A DNA stretch of 22,192 nucleotides from positions 1-22,192 of the forward strand of contig WJJC01000204.1 in the NCBI GenBank assembly GCA_014729945.1. Reading direction: 5' to 3'. The notes below the pieces were generated by a model. It had not been told where the DNA came from, ran no database searches, and worked only from the letters and a program-made list of their open reading frames with translations. Below, one piece after another: positions 15,540 through 22,192 of this stretch. Position numbers and translations under genes: made by a program. This DNA comes from Candidatus Bathyarchaeota archaeon. Its GTDB lineage: Archaea > Thermoproteota > Bathyarchaeia > TCS64. The number at the start of each line of letters is the position of its first letter. The stretch's first letter is position 1.

Positions 15540-16490
15540 ATGCTTTTCCTCAGTGATGCTGATATTGAAAAAACCCTCGATATGGAGGAGACCATCGACA
15601 TAGTTGAAGAAGCCTTCAGGGAGTACGCCAAGGGGAACGTGGTGTTACCAACACGAAGCACCATAATGGTGCCACGGTATAATGGATCTATTAGCTTCAT
15701 GCCCAGCTACTTAACTGAGTTGGAGGCACAGGCAACCAAGATTATCAGTATTTACCCGGATAATAGGGAGAAAGGGTTACCCACCACTGCTGCGTGGATC
15801 ATAGTTAATGATCCTGAGACTGGGATGGTTCAGGCATTCATGGATGCAACGTATTTAACAGCCATGCGAACAGGAGCCATAACCGGTGTGGCGGCCAGAT
15901 ACCTTGCGCCAGAGGATGCAAGTACCGTAGCTATATTTGGGGCAGGGGTTCAGGGAAGAACCCAGACATGGGCAGCATGCACTGTCCGGGATATAGAAAC
16001 AGCATATGTCTATGATCTTTATGAGGGGGCACGAGAACGCTTCGCTGAGGAAATGACTCTAAAACTGGGTATAGATGTGATACCAGTCCAGTCAGGTGAG
16101 GTAGCCTGCATTGACGCAGATATTGTGTTAACCGCTACCACAAGTCCTAAACCGGTATTGAAAAGGGAATGGCTCAAAGAGAAGGTCCATGTTAGCGCTA
16201 TAGGCGCCTTCTACCCGGACTGGAGGGAACTGGATACCGCCACTATCGTCGAGTCCAAACTGGTTATCGATGACAGGGAAGGCATAGAGCATGAAGCCGG
16301 AGACGTTTTGATACCTATCAAGGAAGGAGCTATAACATGGGATCATGTGCATGCAGAGCTAAAGGAACTAGTCTCCGGAGAAAAGGAGGGTAGAGCCCCT
16401 GAGGACACACTTACCGTATTCAAGTCGGTGGGCATAGCTATACAGGATAGTAGCGTAGCTAACTTAGTGCTCAGAAAAATGGGTTACTAG
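15540..16490 (+). CDS. ornithine cyclodeaminase/mu-crystallin family NAD(P)-dependent enzyme, ketimine reductase-like
   Basis: 316 residues. The family includes ornithine cyclodeaminase, archaeal alanine dehydrogenase and ketimine/pyrroline-2-carboxylate reductases. Seen: R39 (PTRSTIMVP) and K67 (QATKIIS) of the substrate site, dinucleotide loop FGAGVQGRTQ (133-142), and a C-terminal TVFKSVGIAIQD. Where ornithine cyclodeaminase and A. fulgidus-type alanine dehydrogenase have the catalytic Asp (GAD), this protein reads GAFYPDWRELD (222-232), close to mu-crystallin's PDWRELD. This favours a ketimine reductase-like reaction over deamination of ornithine. A TATA-like TTTTTTATTC at 15501-15510 suits a leaderless ATG start. 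Confidence 0.85.
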   Translation: MLFLSDADIEKTLDMEETIDIVEEAFREYAKGNVVLPTRSTIMVPRYNGSISFMPSYLTELEAQATKIISIYPDNREKGLPTTAAWIIVNDPETGMVQAFMDATYLTAMRTGAITGVAARYLAPEDASTVAIFGAGVQGRTQTWAACTVRDIETAYVYDLYEGARERFAEEMTLKLGIDVIPVQSGEVACIDADIVLTATTSPKPVLKREWLKEKVHVSAIGAFYPDWRELDTATIVESKLVIDDREGIEHEAGDVLIPIKEGAITWDHVHAELKELVSGEKEGRAPEDTLTVFKSVGIAIQDSSVANLVLRKMGY

Positions 16491-16508
16491 ATATATCTTG
16501 TTACCCTT

Positions 16509-16524
16509 GTTTTTTTTTGTTTTG
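16509..16524 (+). terminator. T-rich terminator after the ornithine cyclodeaminase-family gene
   Basis: A run of nine T (16510-16518) followed by GTTTTG, about 20 bases after the stop at 16490, typical of U-tract termination in archaea. No strong hairpin precedes it. Confidence 0.5.
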
Positions 16525-16642
16525 ATTACAATAATTCCAAGGGGGGTATCAACAACCGGGTAGTATTGACTCTTTCCCTCTGGAATCCCAGTAGTTTTAT
16601 CTCAGAAGCCCCATTGATCACAGATTCATCGTTTCGAGGTGT

Positions 16643-16876
16643 ATGGAAACGGCAAAAAAGTTCAGAGTGACCATAGAAGACGAGCAATGTAAAGGATGTT
16701 TACTATGTGTTCATGTATGTAATACCCGTGGAGGGAAGATATTGAAGGAGTCAGAGAATAAGACAGCGCTGGGCGGCACCAAGCCGGAGGTAGTGGGCGA
16801 GTGCATTGGATGCAGATGGTGTGAACGATATTGCCCAGACTTTGCTATCAATGTGGAGGAGATCGAAGGTGCTTAA
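16643..16876 (+). CDS. korD: 2-oxoacid:ferredoxin oxidoreductase delta (ferredoxin-like) subunit
   Basis: 77 residues. It carries two [4Fe-4S] clusters that pass electrons from the KorB cluster to free ferredoxin. Cluster motifs: C-x2-C-x2-C-x3-C in CKGCLLCVHVCN (C16-C26; Asn replaces the usual Pro after the last Cys) and CIGCRWCERYCP in the second half. It is the first gene of a korDABC operon. GAGGTG ends only two bases before the ATG, unusually close for a ribosome site. A TATA-like AGTTTTATCT lies near 16590-16600. Confidence 0.93.
   Translation: METAKKFRVTIEDEQCKGCLLCVHVCNTRGGKILKESENKTALGGTKPEVVGECIGCRWCERYCPDFAINVEEIEGA
16855..16861 (+). promoter_or_regulatory. ribosome binding site fixing the GTG start of korA
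   Basis: GGAGGAG within the 3' end of korD, 7 bases before GTG at 16869. It rules out the longer frame that starts at 16806 inside korD. Confidence 0.75.
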
Positions 16877-17996
16877 ACCCGGTAAACACTTGGTATTGGG
16901 TAATATTGCATGCGCCGAGGGAGCCATCAGGGCTGGGTGCAGGTTCTTCGCTGGGTATCCCATTACCCCTGCTAGCGAGATCAGTCACCACATCTCAGGG
17001 GAACTGCCTAAGGTTGGAGGCGTCTTCATGCAAATGGAGGACGAGATAGCTAGCATAGCCAGTGTTATAGGGGCATCTTGGGCTGGAGCAAAAACCATGA
17101 CAGCCACAAGTGGCCCAGGATACGATTTAATGCAGGAAAATATCGGCTACGCGCATATGACTGAGACTCCGATGGTCCTTGTAAATGTTCAGAGAAGCGG
17201 TCCAAGCACCGGACAGAGTACCGATCCAAGCCAGCAAGATATATATCAAGCAAAATACGGTGCCCACGGAGACTATGAGGTAATAGCATTATCTCCTTGG
17301 AGCGTGCAGGAGATGTTTGATCTAACCGTGAGGGCCTTCAACCTAGCTGAGACCTATAGAACTCCTGTTATGTTGATGAGTGATGGTTTAATTGGACACA
17401 TCGAAGAGAAACTAATAGTACCAGATGAGGTTGATGTAATTAATCGCAGAAAACCCACTAGTAAAGAAGTTACCCCTTGGGGAACCGCTGACCCCAGTGG
17501 AGTGCCTGCGATGCCAGCCTTCGGAGATGGCTATGAGTTACTGGTAACTGGGTCAACTCACAAACCTAATGGTGTCCGTAACTTTGAGGCAGAATACCAC
17601 CAGAAAATAATCTATCGAATAAGAGACAAGATACTGAACGCTGAGTCCGATATTAGGGATATTCACGTGGAGCAACTGGATGATGCTAAGATAGCTGTGT
17701 TGAGCTTTGGTGCATCGGCCAGACCTAGCATGGAGGCGGTGGTTAAAGCTCGGGATGAAGGAATAAAGGCCGGTTTAATGCGTTTGAAGACTATTTGGCC
17801 CTTCCCAGAGACAGTTATCCGTGAGGTAGCTGATAACTTAGATGCCATAATTGTGGTTGAGATGAATTTCGGTAAACTGGTTAAAGAGGTTGAAAGAGTG
17901 GTCTGCGGAAAATGCGAGGTTATATCACTAGCAAAAGTAGGCGGGGTCTTACCCTTCTCACGTGAGATACTGGAGACAATACGGAGGCTACGATAA
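16869..17996 (+). CDS. korA: 2-oxoacid:ferredoxin oxidoreductase alpha subunit
   Basis: 375 residues from GTG at 16869, overlapping korD by 8 bases. With KorB it oxidatively decarboxylates a 2-oxoacid with CoA, giving acyl-CoA, CO2 and reduced ferredoxin. Motifs: GNIACAEGAIRAGC, GYPITPASE (substrate/pyrimidine-binding), QMEDEIASIASVIGAS, TATSGPGYDLM, and RSGPSTGQSTDPSQQD. The C-terminal domain (from about 265) has IAVLSFGASARPS and RLKTIWPFPE. KorA-type architecture favours 2-oxoglutarate as substrate, but branched-chain or other 2-oxoacids cannot be excluded. Confidence 0.95.
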   Translation: MLKPGKHLVLGNIACAEGAIRAGCRFFAGYPITPASEISHHISGELPKVGGVFMQMEDEIASIASVIGASWAGAKTMTATSGPGYDLMQENIGYAHMTETPMVLVNVQRSGPSTGQSTDPSQQDIYQAKYGAHGDYEVIALSPWSVQEMFDLTVRAFNLAETYRTPVMLMSDGLIGHIEEKLIVPDEVDVINRRKPTSKEVTPWGTADPSGVPAMPAFGDGYELLVTGSTHKPNGVRNFEAEYHQKIIYRIRDKILNAESDIRDIHVEQLDDAKIAVLSFGASARPSMEAVVKARDEGIKAGLMRLKTIWPFPETVIREVADNLDAIIVVEMNFGKLVKEVERVVCGKCEVISLAKVGGVLPFSREILETIRRLR

Positions 17997-19009
17997 TGAA
18001 GAACTTATTCCACTATAGAGATAAATATGTCAGGAGTCAGCCTTCTGCTTTTTGTCCTGGATGTGGTGGAGGGATCATCCTTAACTGTTTCCTACGAGCC
18101 ATAGACGACCTTGGCTTGGATAAAGACAAGATACTGGCTGTTTCAGGCATAGGTTGCGCCGCGTGGATACCCAGCCCTAACTTTAAGGGAGACACCTTAC
18201 ACACCACGCATGGAAGAGCCATAGCGTTTGCAACTGGCGCTAAGGCGTATAACCCTGATCTAACTACTGTTGTTTTCGTGGGTGACGGTGACGGGGCCGG
18301 AATCGGTGGAAACCATCTTATCCACGCTGCTCGCAGAAACATAGACCTTAAGGTTATACTTGTGAACAACATGAGCTATGCCATGACAGGTGGACAGATC
18401 GCTCCTACCACTATGCATGGGGAGACAACTGTTACCAGTCCATATGGAAACCCAGAATTCCCCTTTGACATAACTCAACTGGTTAAAGCGGCTGGCGCAA
18501 GCTACGTGGCCAAATGGAGCACATACCATGTGCTTGAGTTAACAAACGCTATCAAGGAAGCCATTCAGCACAAGGGCTTCAGCTTCATCGAGGTGCTAAG
18601 TCAGTGCCCCACTCAGCAGAGACGAATATTTAACCTCAGAGGCTCATTGGATACTCTACCACCACGTATACTAGAGATGTTTGGTGAGAGCACCATTATC
18701 CGGGATAGACCTGAGAAGCTTGAATACGTCTACGCGGTGCCCAAGAATAATTTAAGGGAGACATTGAACGCTGTTAATGAGTTAGGCGAAGCCAAGATCG
18801 TAGACCATATGGGCTTTGGTCAGGTTGTTAAAGTACTGGGTGAACCTGAATCTCTAATATCTAAAATGAATAATCTTGACGCTGTCAAATATGTGGTAAA
18901 CAAGACTGAGAAAAAAATTGAGTTAGGTTTATTCGAGAAGAGATCCCGACCTGAACTCACTGAGAGCCTGCGGGATATTATCCGCCGCGCACAGGAGGAC
19001 ACGCAATGA
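17996..19009 (+). CDS. korB: 2-oxoacid:ferredoxin oxidoreductase beta subunit (TPP), with extra domain
   Basis: 337 residues, about 50 longer than usual. It binds thiamine diphosphate and Mg2+ at GDGDGAGIGGNH (97-107) with the NNMSYAMTGGQ loop, and a [4Fe-4S] cluster through CPGC (C20, C23), C54 in SGIGCAAW and C204 in SQCPT. Residues 305-337 (IELGLFEKRSRPELTE) are the usual C-terminal end. Between them, about 242-304 (EYVYAVPKNN to AVKYVVNK) has a beta-alpha-beta-beta-alpha-beta pattern not normally present, possibly a ferredoxin-like or ACT-like fold. The ATG overlaps the korA stop (TAATG). Confidence 0.94.
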   Translation: MKNLFHYRDKYVRSQPSAFCPGCGGGIILNCFLRAIDDLGLDKDKILAVSGIGCAAWIPSPNFKGDTLHTTHGRAIAFATGAKAYNPDLTTVVFVGDGDGAGIGGNHLIHAARRNIDLKVILVNNMSYAMTGGQIAPTTMHGETTVTSPYGNPEFPFDITQLVKAAGASYVAKWSTYHVLELTNAIKEAIQHKGFSFIEVLSQCPTQQRRIFNLRGSLDTLPPRILEMFGESTIIRDRPEKLEYVYAVPKNNLRETLNAVNELGEAKIVDHMGFGQVVKVLGEPESLISKMNNLDAVKYVVNKTEKKIELGLFEKRSRPELTESLRDIIRRAQEDTQ

Positions 19010-19533
19010 AACAGAATATAATGATAAGCGGCACAGGTGGACAGGGTATAGTAGCATCAGGCTCTTTCCTGAGTAACGCCCTTTTCATGAAGGACTATGA
19101 GGTGATGTTCAGCAGGAGCTACGGTGCTGAAGCACGTGGAGGAAGCTGCAGATCAGAGATAATGGTCTCAGATATGCAGATCAATGATCTCCAGTTCGAA
19201 AAGACAGATGTATTATTGTGTCTGAGTTTGCCAGCTTTCAAGAAATACCTACCACTGGCTAAAAAAGACTCACTGGTCGTAGTGGACAGTCACGTCCTTG
19301 AACGGGCTGAAAAACCGAGGAAGGATGTGGAGATCATTCAGGTTCCCGCCAGAAAGATAGCTGTTGGTCTTGGAAACCAGATAGTAGCTAACATGGTTAT
19401 GCTCGGTGCATTAGCTAGGAAAAGTGAGATGGTTAGACTGGACCTGCTCAAAGACGCTGTGAACGCCCATATGAAGGAGTCTATGAGGGAGATTAATCTT
19501 AGAGCCCTCCAGATGGGGTATGATTCAGTCTGA
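19006..19533 (+). CDS. korC: 2-oxoacid:ferredoxin oxidoreductase gamma subunit
   Basis: 175 residues, usual length. Motifs: ISGTGGQGIVASG near the N-terminus, and RSYGAEARGGSCRSEIMVS, both typical of the gamma domain, which helps CoA binding and holds the complex together. It overlaps korB by four bases (ATGA), so translation is coupled. It completes the korDABC set; all four subunits look intact. Confidence 0.95.
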   Translation: MKQNIMISGTGGQGIVASGSFLSNALFMKDYEVMFSRSYGAEARGGSCRSEIMVSDMQINDLQFEKTDVLLCLSLPAFKKYLPLAKKDSLVVVDSHVLERAEKPRKDVEIIQVPARKIAVGLGNQIVANMVMLGALARKSEMVRLDLLKDAVNAHMKESMREINLRALQMGYDSV

Positions 19534-19542
19534 GGAAGTGTC

Positions 19543-19986
19543 TTGAGTCGCGAGTATCCCTCTCATCCCATTCCTGGTGTAGCTGGGATGGTGTTGCACG
19601 ATGATCATGTTTTGTTAACTATTAGAGGTAAGGCGCCTAATGAGAGTATGTGGGGTCTTCCGGGTGGCGTGGTTGAGGTGGGTGAGACTCTGGTGGAAGC
19701 TGTTAAAAGAGAGGTGTTTGAGGAGACTGGAGTCATAGTTGAACCCGTGGAGTTGATCACTGTGTTTGATTCGATTCACAGGGATGATCAGGGTCGTATT
19801 CGTTTTCATTATGTCTTGTTTGAGTATCTCTGTGAGTATATCTCAGGGGATGTATGCGCTGGAGATGATGCTCCTGACGCCCAGTGGGTTCGGATTGATG
19901 ATCTGGGTTCTGTGCCTATTATGCCTAGTACCTGCAGGTTTATTGAGAAAACTCTCCGAGAAAGAGATCTTCTACCAAATGGTTAA
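19543..19986 (+). CDS. NUDIX hydrolase
   Basis: 147 residues. The NUDIX box GX5EX7REUXEEXGU is complete: GGVVEVGETLVEA followed by VKREVFEETGVIV. The preceding ESMWGLPGG and the VFDSIHRDDQG segment resemble ADP-ribose pyrophosphatases and mutator-type NTPases, but the substrate is open. The TTG start is supported by GAGG overlapping the TGA of korC, 7 bases upstream. It is the last gene of the kor transcript and may share its regulation without sharing its pathway. Confidence 0.9.
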   Translation: MSREYPSHPIPGVAGMVLHDDHVLLTIRGKAPNESMWGLPGGVVEVGETLVEAVKREVFEETGVIVEPVELITVFDSIHRDDQGRIRFHYVLFEYLCEYISGDVCAGDDAPDAQWVRIDDLGSVPIMPSTCRFIEKTLRERDLLPNG

Positions 19987-19990
19987 ATAA

Positions 19991-20003
19991 CTTAATATTA
20001 TTT
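19991..20003 (+). promoter_or_regulatory. TATA-like box of the tusA operon
   Basis: CTTAATATTATTT lies about 20-28 bases before the tusA ATG, just after the NUDIX stop, so the sulfur-carrier operon probably has its own leaderless transcript. Confidence 0.5.
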
Positions 20004-20018
20004 ACCATTTGGATTAAT

Positions 20019-20249
20019 ATGGTTGATGTAGATGTAGAGATTGACGCAAAAGGCATGTACTGCCCCATGCCCATAGTCAAGTTAAAAAAGGCAACAAAAA
20101 ACATGAAAAAAGGGCAGATATTACGACTATTATCCACCGATCCTGGCAGTAAAAGAGATGTGCCTGCGTGGGCAAACAAGACTGGTGCAAAGATACTGGA
20201 GATCAGTGAAGAAGACGATGTATTCAAATACCTAATCAAGGTGGGCTAA
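20019..20249 (+). CDS. tusA: TusA-family sulfur carrier
   Basis: 76 residues. TusA proteins carry a persulfide on one Cys and hand it to other sulfur-transfer proteins. The signature GMYCPMPIVKLKKA is present with C15. The fold order (IDAKGMYCP, helix, GQILRLLSTDPGSKRDVPAWA, helix, YLIKV) is complete. The stop TAA is followed at once by the ATG of the next gene. It heads an operon with dsrE2 and dsrEFH, the usual TusA partners. Confidence 0.95.
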   Translation: MVDVDVEIDAKGMYCPMPIVKLKKATKNMKKGQILRLLSTDPGSKRDVPAWANKTGAKILEISEEDDVFKYLIKVG

Positions 20250-20669
20250 ATGAGTGAAGCAAAGAGAATTGCTATAGTTGTCCATAGCGGCACCTTGGAT
20301 AAACTCTACCCTGTTCTCATGTTGTCCAGCACAGGGGGCGCGATGGATGCAGAGGTTCACTTGTTCTTCACTTTCTGGGGGTTGGATGCATTGAAGAAAG
20401 GTGGGCTTGAGAAAGCGAAGCTACCTGGGATAATGGCTCTGGGCACAGGGATGATGAAGGGTAAGATAAAGAATGCAGGTGTGTCCACTTTAACAGAGTT
20501 ACTGGAGCTATGTAGGGACACCGAGAATGTAACTATCTATGCCTGCAGCACCACCATGAAGATGATGAACGTCACAAGAGATGAACTCATCCCAGAGGTT
20601 GATGAGATCGTGGGAGCTGCAACATTTCTAGACATCGCCATGGACTCTGATGTCCAGCTATTTATCTAG
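20250..20669 (+). CDS. DsrE2-like sulfurtransferase (DsrE/DsrF superfamily)
   Basis: 139 residues with the Rossmann-like DsrE fold. The N-terminal VVHSGTLDKLYPVLMLSST and HLFFTFWGLDAL segments are typical of the DsrE2 group, long annotated as 'peroxiredoxin family'. Conserved C99 in IYACSTTMKMMNV is the expected persulfide-bearing Cys; C88 is a second. Known DsrE2 proteins exchange sulfur with TusA, encoded directly upstream with no gap. There is no clear membrane segment beyond the hydrophobic HLFFTFWG strand. Confidence 0.88.
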   Translation: MSEAKRIAIVVHSGTLDKLYPVLMLSSTGGAMDAEVHLFFTFWGLDALKKGGLEKAKLPGIMALGTGMMKGKIKNAGVSTLTELLELCRDTENVTIYACSTTMKMMNVTRDELIPEVDEIVGAATFLDIAMDSDVQLFI

Positions 20670-20677
20670 GTGTTGAT

Positions 20678-21043
20678 ATGGGACGGATTCTGATACTATT
20701 ATGCCAATCACCTTTCCAGAATGATGGTGTAAACCAGGCTCTTGAGATAAGTGAGATCGCTCTCAGGAAGGGTCATAATGTTGACATCTACCTGATGATG
20801 GACGGTGTTTACAACCCTGTAACCAGTCAGAGTGGTGAACCCTTCCACATAGAGAGTATAAGCGAACGGTTCAAGGATTTAGTTGAAATGGGCGCATCCG
20901 TTAGCGGTTGCAGAGTATGCATGGAGCTACGAGGTGTAACAGTTGAAATGTTACCCAGTGGAGTGGATATAGGTGGTGTATTTGATCTCGGGGAGATGAT
21001 CTCCAAAGCGGATGTTGTACTCAGTATGACGGGGGCGGTCTAA
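20678..21043 (+). CDS. dsrE: DsrE/TusD-like sulfurtransferase subunit
   Basis: 121 residues. Core features: ILILLCQSPF first strand, ALEISEIALRKGHNVDIYLMMDGVY, and MGASVSGCRVCMELRG. C78 falls at the same residue number as the active Cys of A. vinosum DsrE and E. coli TusD; C81 is three residues later. With the next two genes it should form a DsrEFH/TusBCD-type hexamer. AGGTG overlaps the stop of the preceding gene. The stop shares bases with the next ATG (TAATG). Confidence 0.9.
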   Translation: MGRILILLCQSPFQNDGVNQALEISEIALRKGHNVDIYLMMDGVYNPVTSQSGEPFHIESISERFKDLVEMGASVSGCRVCMELRGVTVEMLPSGVDIGGVFDLGEMISKADVVLSMTGAV

Positions 21044-21378
21044 TGGAGAAAAACATACTAGTTATTATAAAGTCATCACCTGTCACGAATCTAAACTATT
21101 ATGAGGCCCTCAGGACAGCAGCCGGGTTATGGGATCACATGGTAACCGTTCTCTGGATCGGTAAAGGTGTCCATGGCGCAGTGGATAACATTGATAAGAG
21201 TCTTACAGATAGATTCCTCACAGATCTCCCTGAACTGGATATAGATCTCTTTGTTGAGACTGAGTCTCTATTTTCATCTGGGTTCGATGAAGAAGACCTA
21301 ATTGAATCCGTGGAGTTAGCTGACTCCTATAAGGTTCTGGAATTAATTGGGGAAGCAGAGGTTACTCTGGTTTATTAG
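21043..21378 (+). CDS. dsrF: DsrF/TusC-like sulfur relay subunit
   Basis: 111 residues. NILVIIKSSPVTNLNYYEALRTAAGLWDH followed by VTVLWIGKGVHGAV is the TusC/DsrF pattern; the usual N-terminal strand, helix and strand are clear. It has no cysteine, in line with a structural rather than sulfur-bearing role. Position between dsrE and dsrH in the order E-F-H supports the call, as sequence similarity alone is weaker than for dsrE. Confidence 0.82.
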   Translation: MEKNILVIIKSSPVTNLNYYEALRTAAGLWDHMVTVLWIGKGVHGAVDNIDKSLTDRFLTDLPELDIDLFVETESLFSSGFDEEDLIESVELADSYKVLELIGEAEVTLVY

Positions 21379-21386
21379 GTGATATG

Positions 21387-21662
21387 ATGTCAAAATTAGT
21401 AATACTGAATACACATGACAGGGATTTACTTGATAAAGCCCTGAGTTTGGGAGCTGAACTTGTATTAATACAAGACGCTGTATATTTCGCGAACAATAGG
21501 ATAGAAGCAAACCTTGATCTGGGTAATAATGTAGTATATGGACTGGAACCCGATGTAATGAAACGTGGGCTGAAGGATCGTCTAATAGAGAACATAAAAT
21601 TACTTGATACAGGTTCTTTTGTAGATCTATTATTCAGCGGAAAGACCGTTATTAACATGTGA
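21387..21662 (+). CDS. dsrH: DsrH/TusB-like sulfur relay subunit
   Basis: 91 residues from the second of two adjacent ATG codons (21384 and 21387); AGGTGAT, overlapping the dsrF stop, is spaced better for 21387. The key family feature is LVLIQDAVYFA in the middle. It has no Cys; the A. vinosum DsrH Cys20 region reads LDKALSLGAEL here. Third member of a DsrEFH set, followed by the lrp-type regulator with only a few bases between. Confidence 0.82.
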   Translation: MSKLVILNTHDRDLLDKALSLGAELVLIQDAVYFANNRIEANLDLGNNVVYGLEPDVMKRGLKDRLIENIKLLDTGSFVDLLFSGKTVINM

Positions 21663-21667
21663 TATCT

Positions 21668-22120
21668 ATGGCTGATAAAAACGATATAGAGAAAAAACTT
21701 ATCCGGCTGCTACAACATGATAGCCGTCAAAGTTACAGGGATTTAGCCAAGCAATTGGGCATCAGTCATGTAAGCGTCTCCTCAAAAGTGAACACTTTAG
21801 AGGATGATGGTGTTATCCGGGGCTACACCACAATTGTTGATCCGGATAAGCTGAACCATTACTTGTTATGTATGATGATCTCAGCGGATGCTGGAGCCGA
21901 TCTGAGTCAGATCGGGAACAAAATCGCTGACCTCAAAGAGATCAATGTGGTTATGCGGGTATCCGGTGCCTGCGAGTTGCTGGTTCTTGCTGTTTGTGAT
22001 AACCGTAAATCCGCTCTAAAACTACTGGATACTCTATCCGCTATCAAGGGTATCGAGAAAGTTGAGAGCCACATTGTGCTTGAAGCTATCAAGCTTGGTG
22101 GAGTAAAGGTCAGAGACTAG
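21668..22120 (+). CDS. Lrp/AsnC-family transcription regulator
   Basis: 150 residues from ATG at 21668; a GTG at 21659 would overlap dsrH and add three residues. An N-terminal winged HTH (IEKKLIRLLQHDSRQSYRDL, then LGISHVSVSSKVNTLEDDGV) is followed by a RAM/ligand-binding domain (LLCMMISADAGADLS, VSGACELLVLAVCDNR, IEKVESHIVLEAIK). It is the last gene of the tusA-dsrE2-dsrEFH operon and may regulate it, possibly sensing an amino acid such as cysteine; that is inferred from position. Confidence 0.92.
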   Translation: MADKNDIEKKLIRLLQHDSRQSYRDLAKQLGISHVSVSSKVNTLEDDGVIRGYTTIVDPDKLNHYLLCMMISADAGADLSQIGNKIADLKEINVVMRVSGACELLVLAVCDNRKSALKLLDTLSAIKGIEKVESHIVLEAIKLGGVKVRD

Positions 22121-22192
22121 TTCTTTCACATATTTTATCCGTTCATTCACCCATTTACTTAGAGTGAATGCTTTGTACAGGGTTAGCGTTGA

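Noticed and set aside
16532..16583. Possible stem TTCCA...TGGAA with GGG/CCC upstream of korD as a riboswitch
   Set aside because: Only about nine pairs with a mismatch and a large loop; no known riboswitch core is recognisable.
16806..16868. Longer start of korA inside korD
   Set aside because: The added residues overlap the second Fe-S motif of korD, and GGAGGAG is spaced correctly for GTG at 16869.
22040..22192. Minus-strand open frame at the right edge (reads LYKAFTLSKWVNERIKYVKEL) as the 3' end of a convergent gene
   Set aside because: Only 72 bases lie outside lrp, and the frame would have to overlap the conserved end of lrp by about 80 bases. A run this short without a stop is expected by chance fairly often. 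The sequence beyond the edge is needed.

Overview
This is an archaeal chromosome segment. The clearest markers are sn-glycerol-1-phosphate dehydrogenase (archaeal lipid stereochemistry), a Cdc48/VAT double AAA+ ATPase, FEN-1 with a C-terminal PCNA-binding box, a proteasome beta subunit with a short propeptide, the KH/beta-CASP ribonuclease aCPSF1, and a SepF-type FtsZ anchor. Many genes have a T/A-rich TATA-like box about 25-35 bases before the start and so look leaderless. Others have GGAG or GGTGA ribosome sites. TTG starts are common. The KorDABC ferredoxin oxidoreductase and the Fe-S cysteine desulfidase suggest an anaerobe. I cannot assign a phylum from this window alone.

Layout. Bases 2-613 (+) hold the 3' part of an NAD(P)H-hydrate dehydratase. 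From 610 to 7693 all genes are on the minus strand: an amidohydrolase, a GH4-family glycosidase, a CcdA/TlpA thiol-redox pair, a 504-base gap that may hold a decayed gene, an M55 D-aminopeptidase, a small PH-domain protein, an FMN reductase with a cysteine cluster, and a cysteine desulfidase (CdsB). From 7732 to 11169 (-) is a compact cdc48 - small winged-helix - fen1 operon. G1P dehydrogenase (-) and psmB (+) diverge from a shared promoter region at 12372-12526. psmB is followed by aCPSF1, which meets sepF (-) tail to tail.

On the right, all on the plus strand except sepF, are an ornithine cyclodeaminase/mu-crystallin family enzyme, then korD-korA-korB-korC with a NUDIX hydrolase, then a six-gene operon tusA - dsrE2 - dsrE - dsrF - dsrH - lrp that ends near the window edge.

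How the genes work together. The kor operon encodes a complete four-subunit 2-oxoacid:ferredoxin oxidoreductase. The tus/dsr operon encodes a full set of protein-bound sulfur (persulfide) carriers plus a likely co-transcribed regulator, with no sulfur-oxidation enzyme or tRNA thiolase beside it. CdsB, about 12 kb away, could release sulfide from cysteine and has a palindromic operator-like site against its TATA box. The most interesting items are the tus/dsr-lrp operon, an extra small domain in KorB, a GH4 enzyme lacking its signature metal-binding Cys, the cdsB palindrome, and the unknown winged-helix protein between cdc48 and fen1. I found no mobile element, CRISPR array, tRNA or rRNA.
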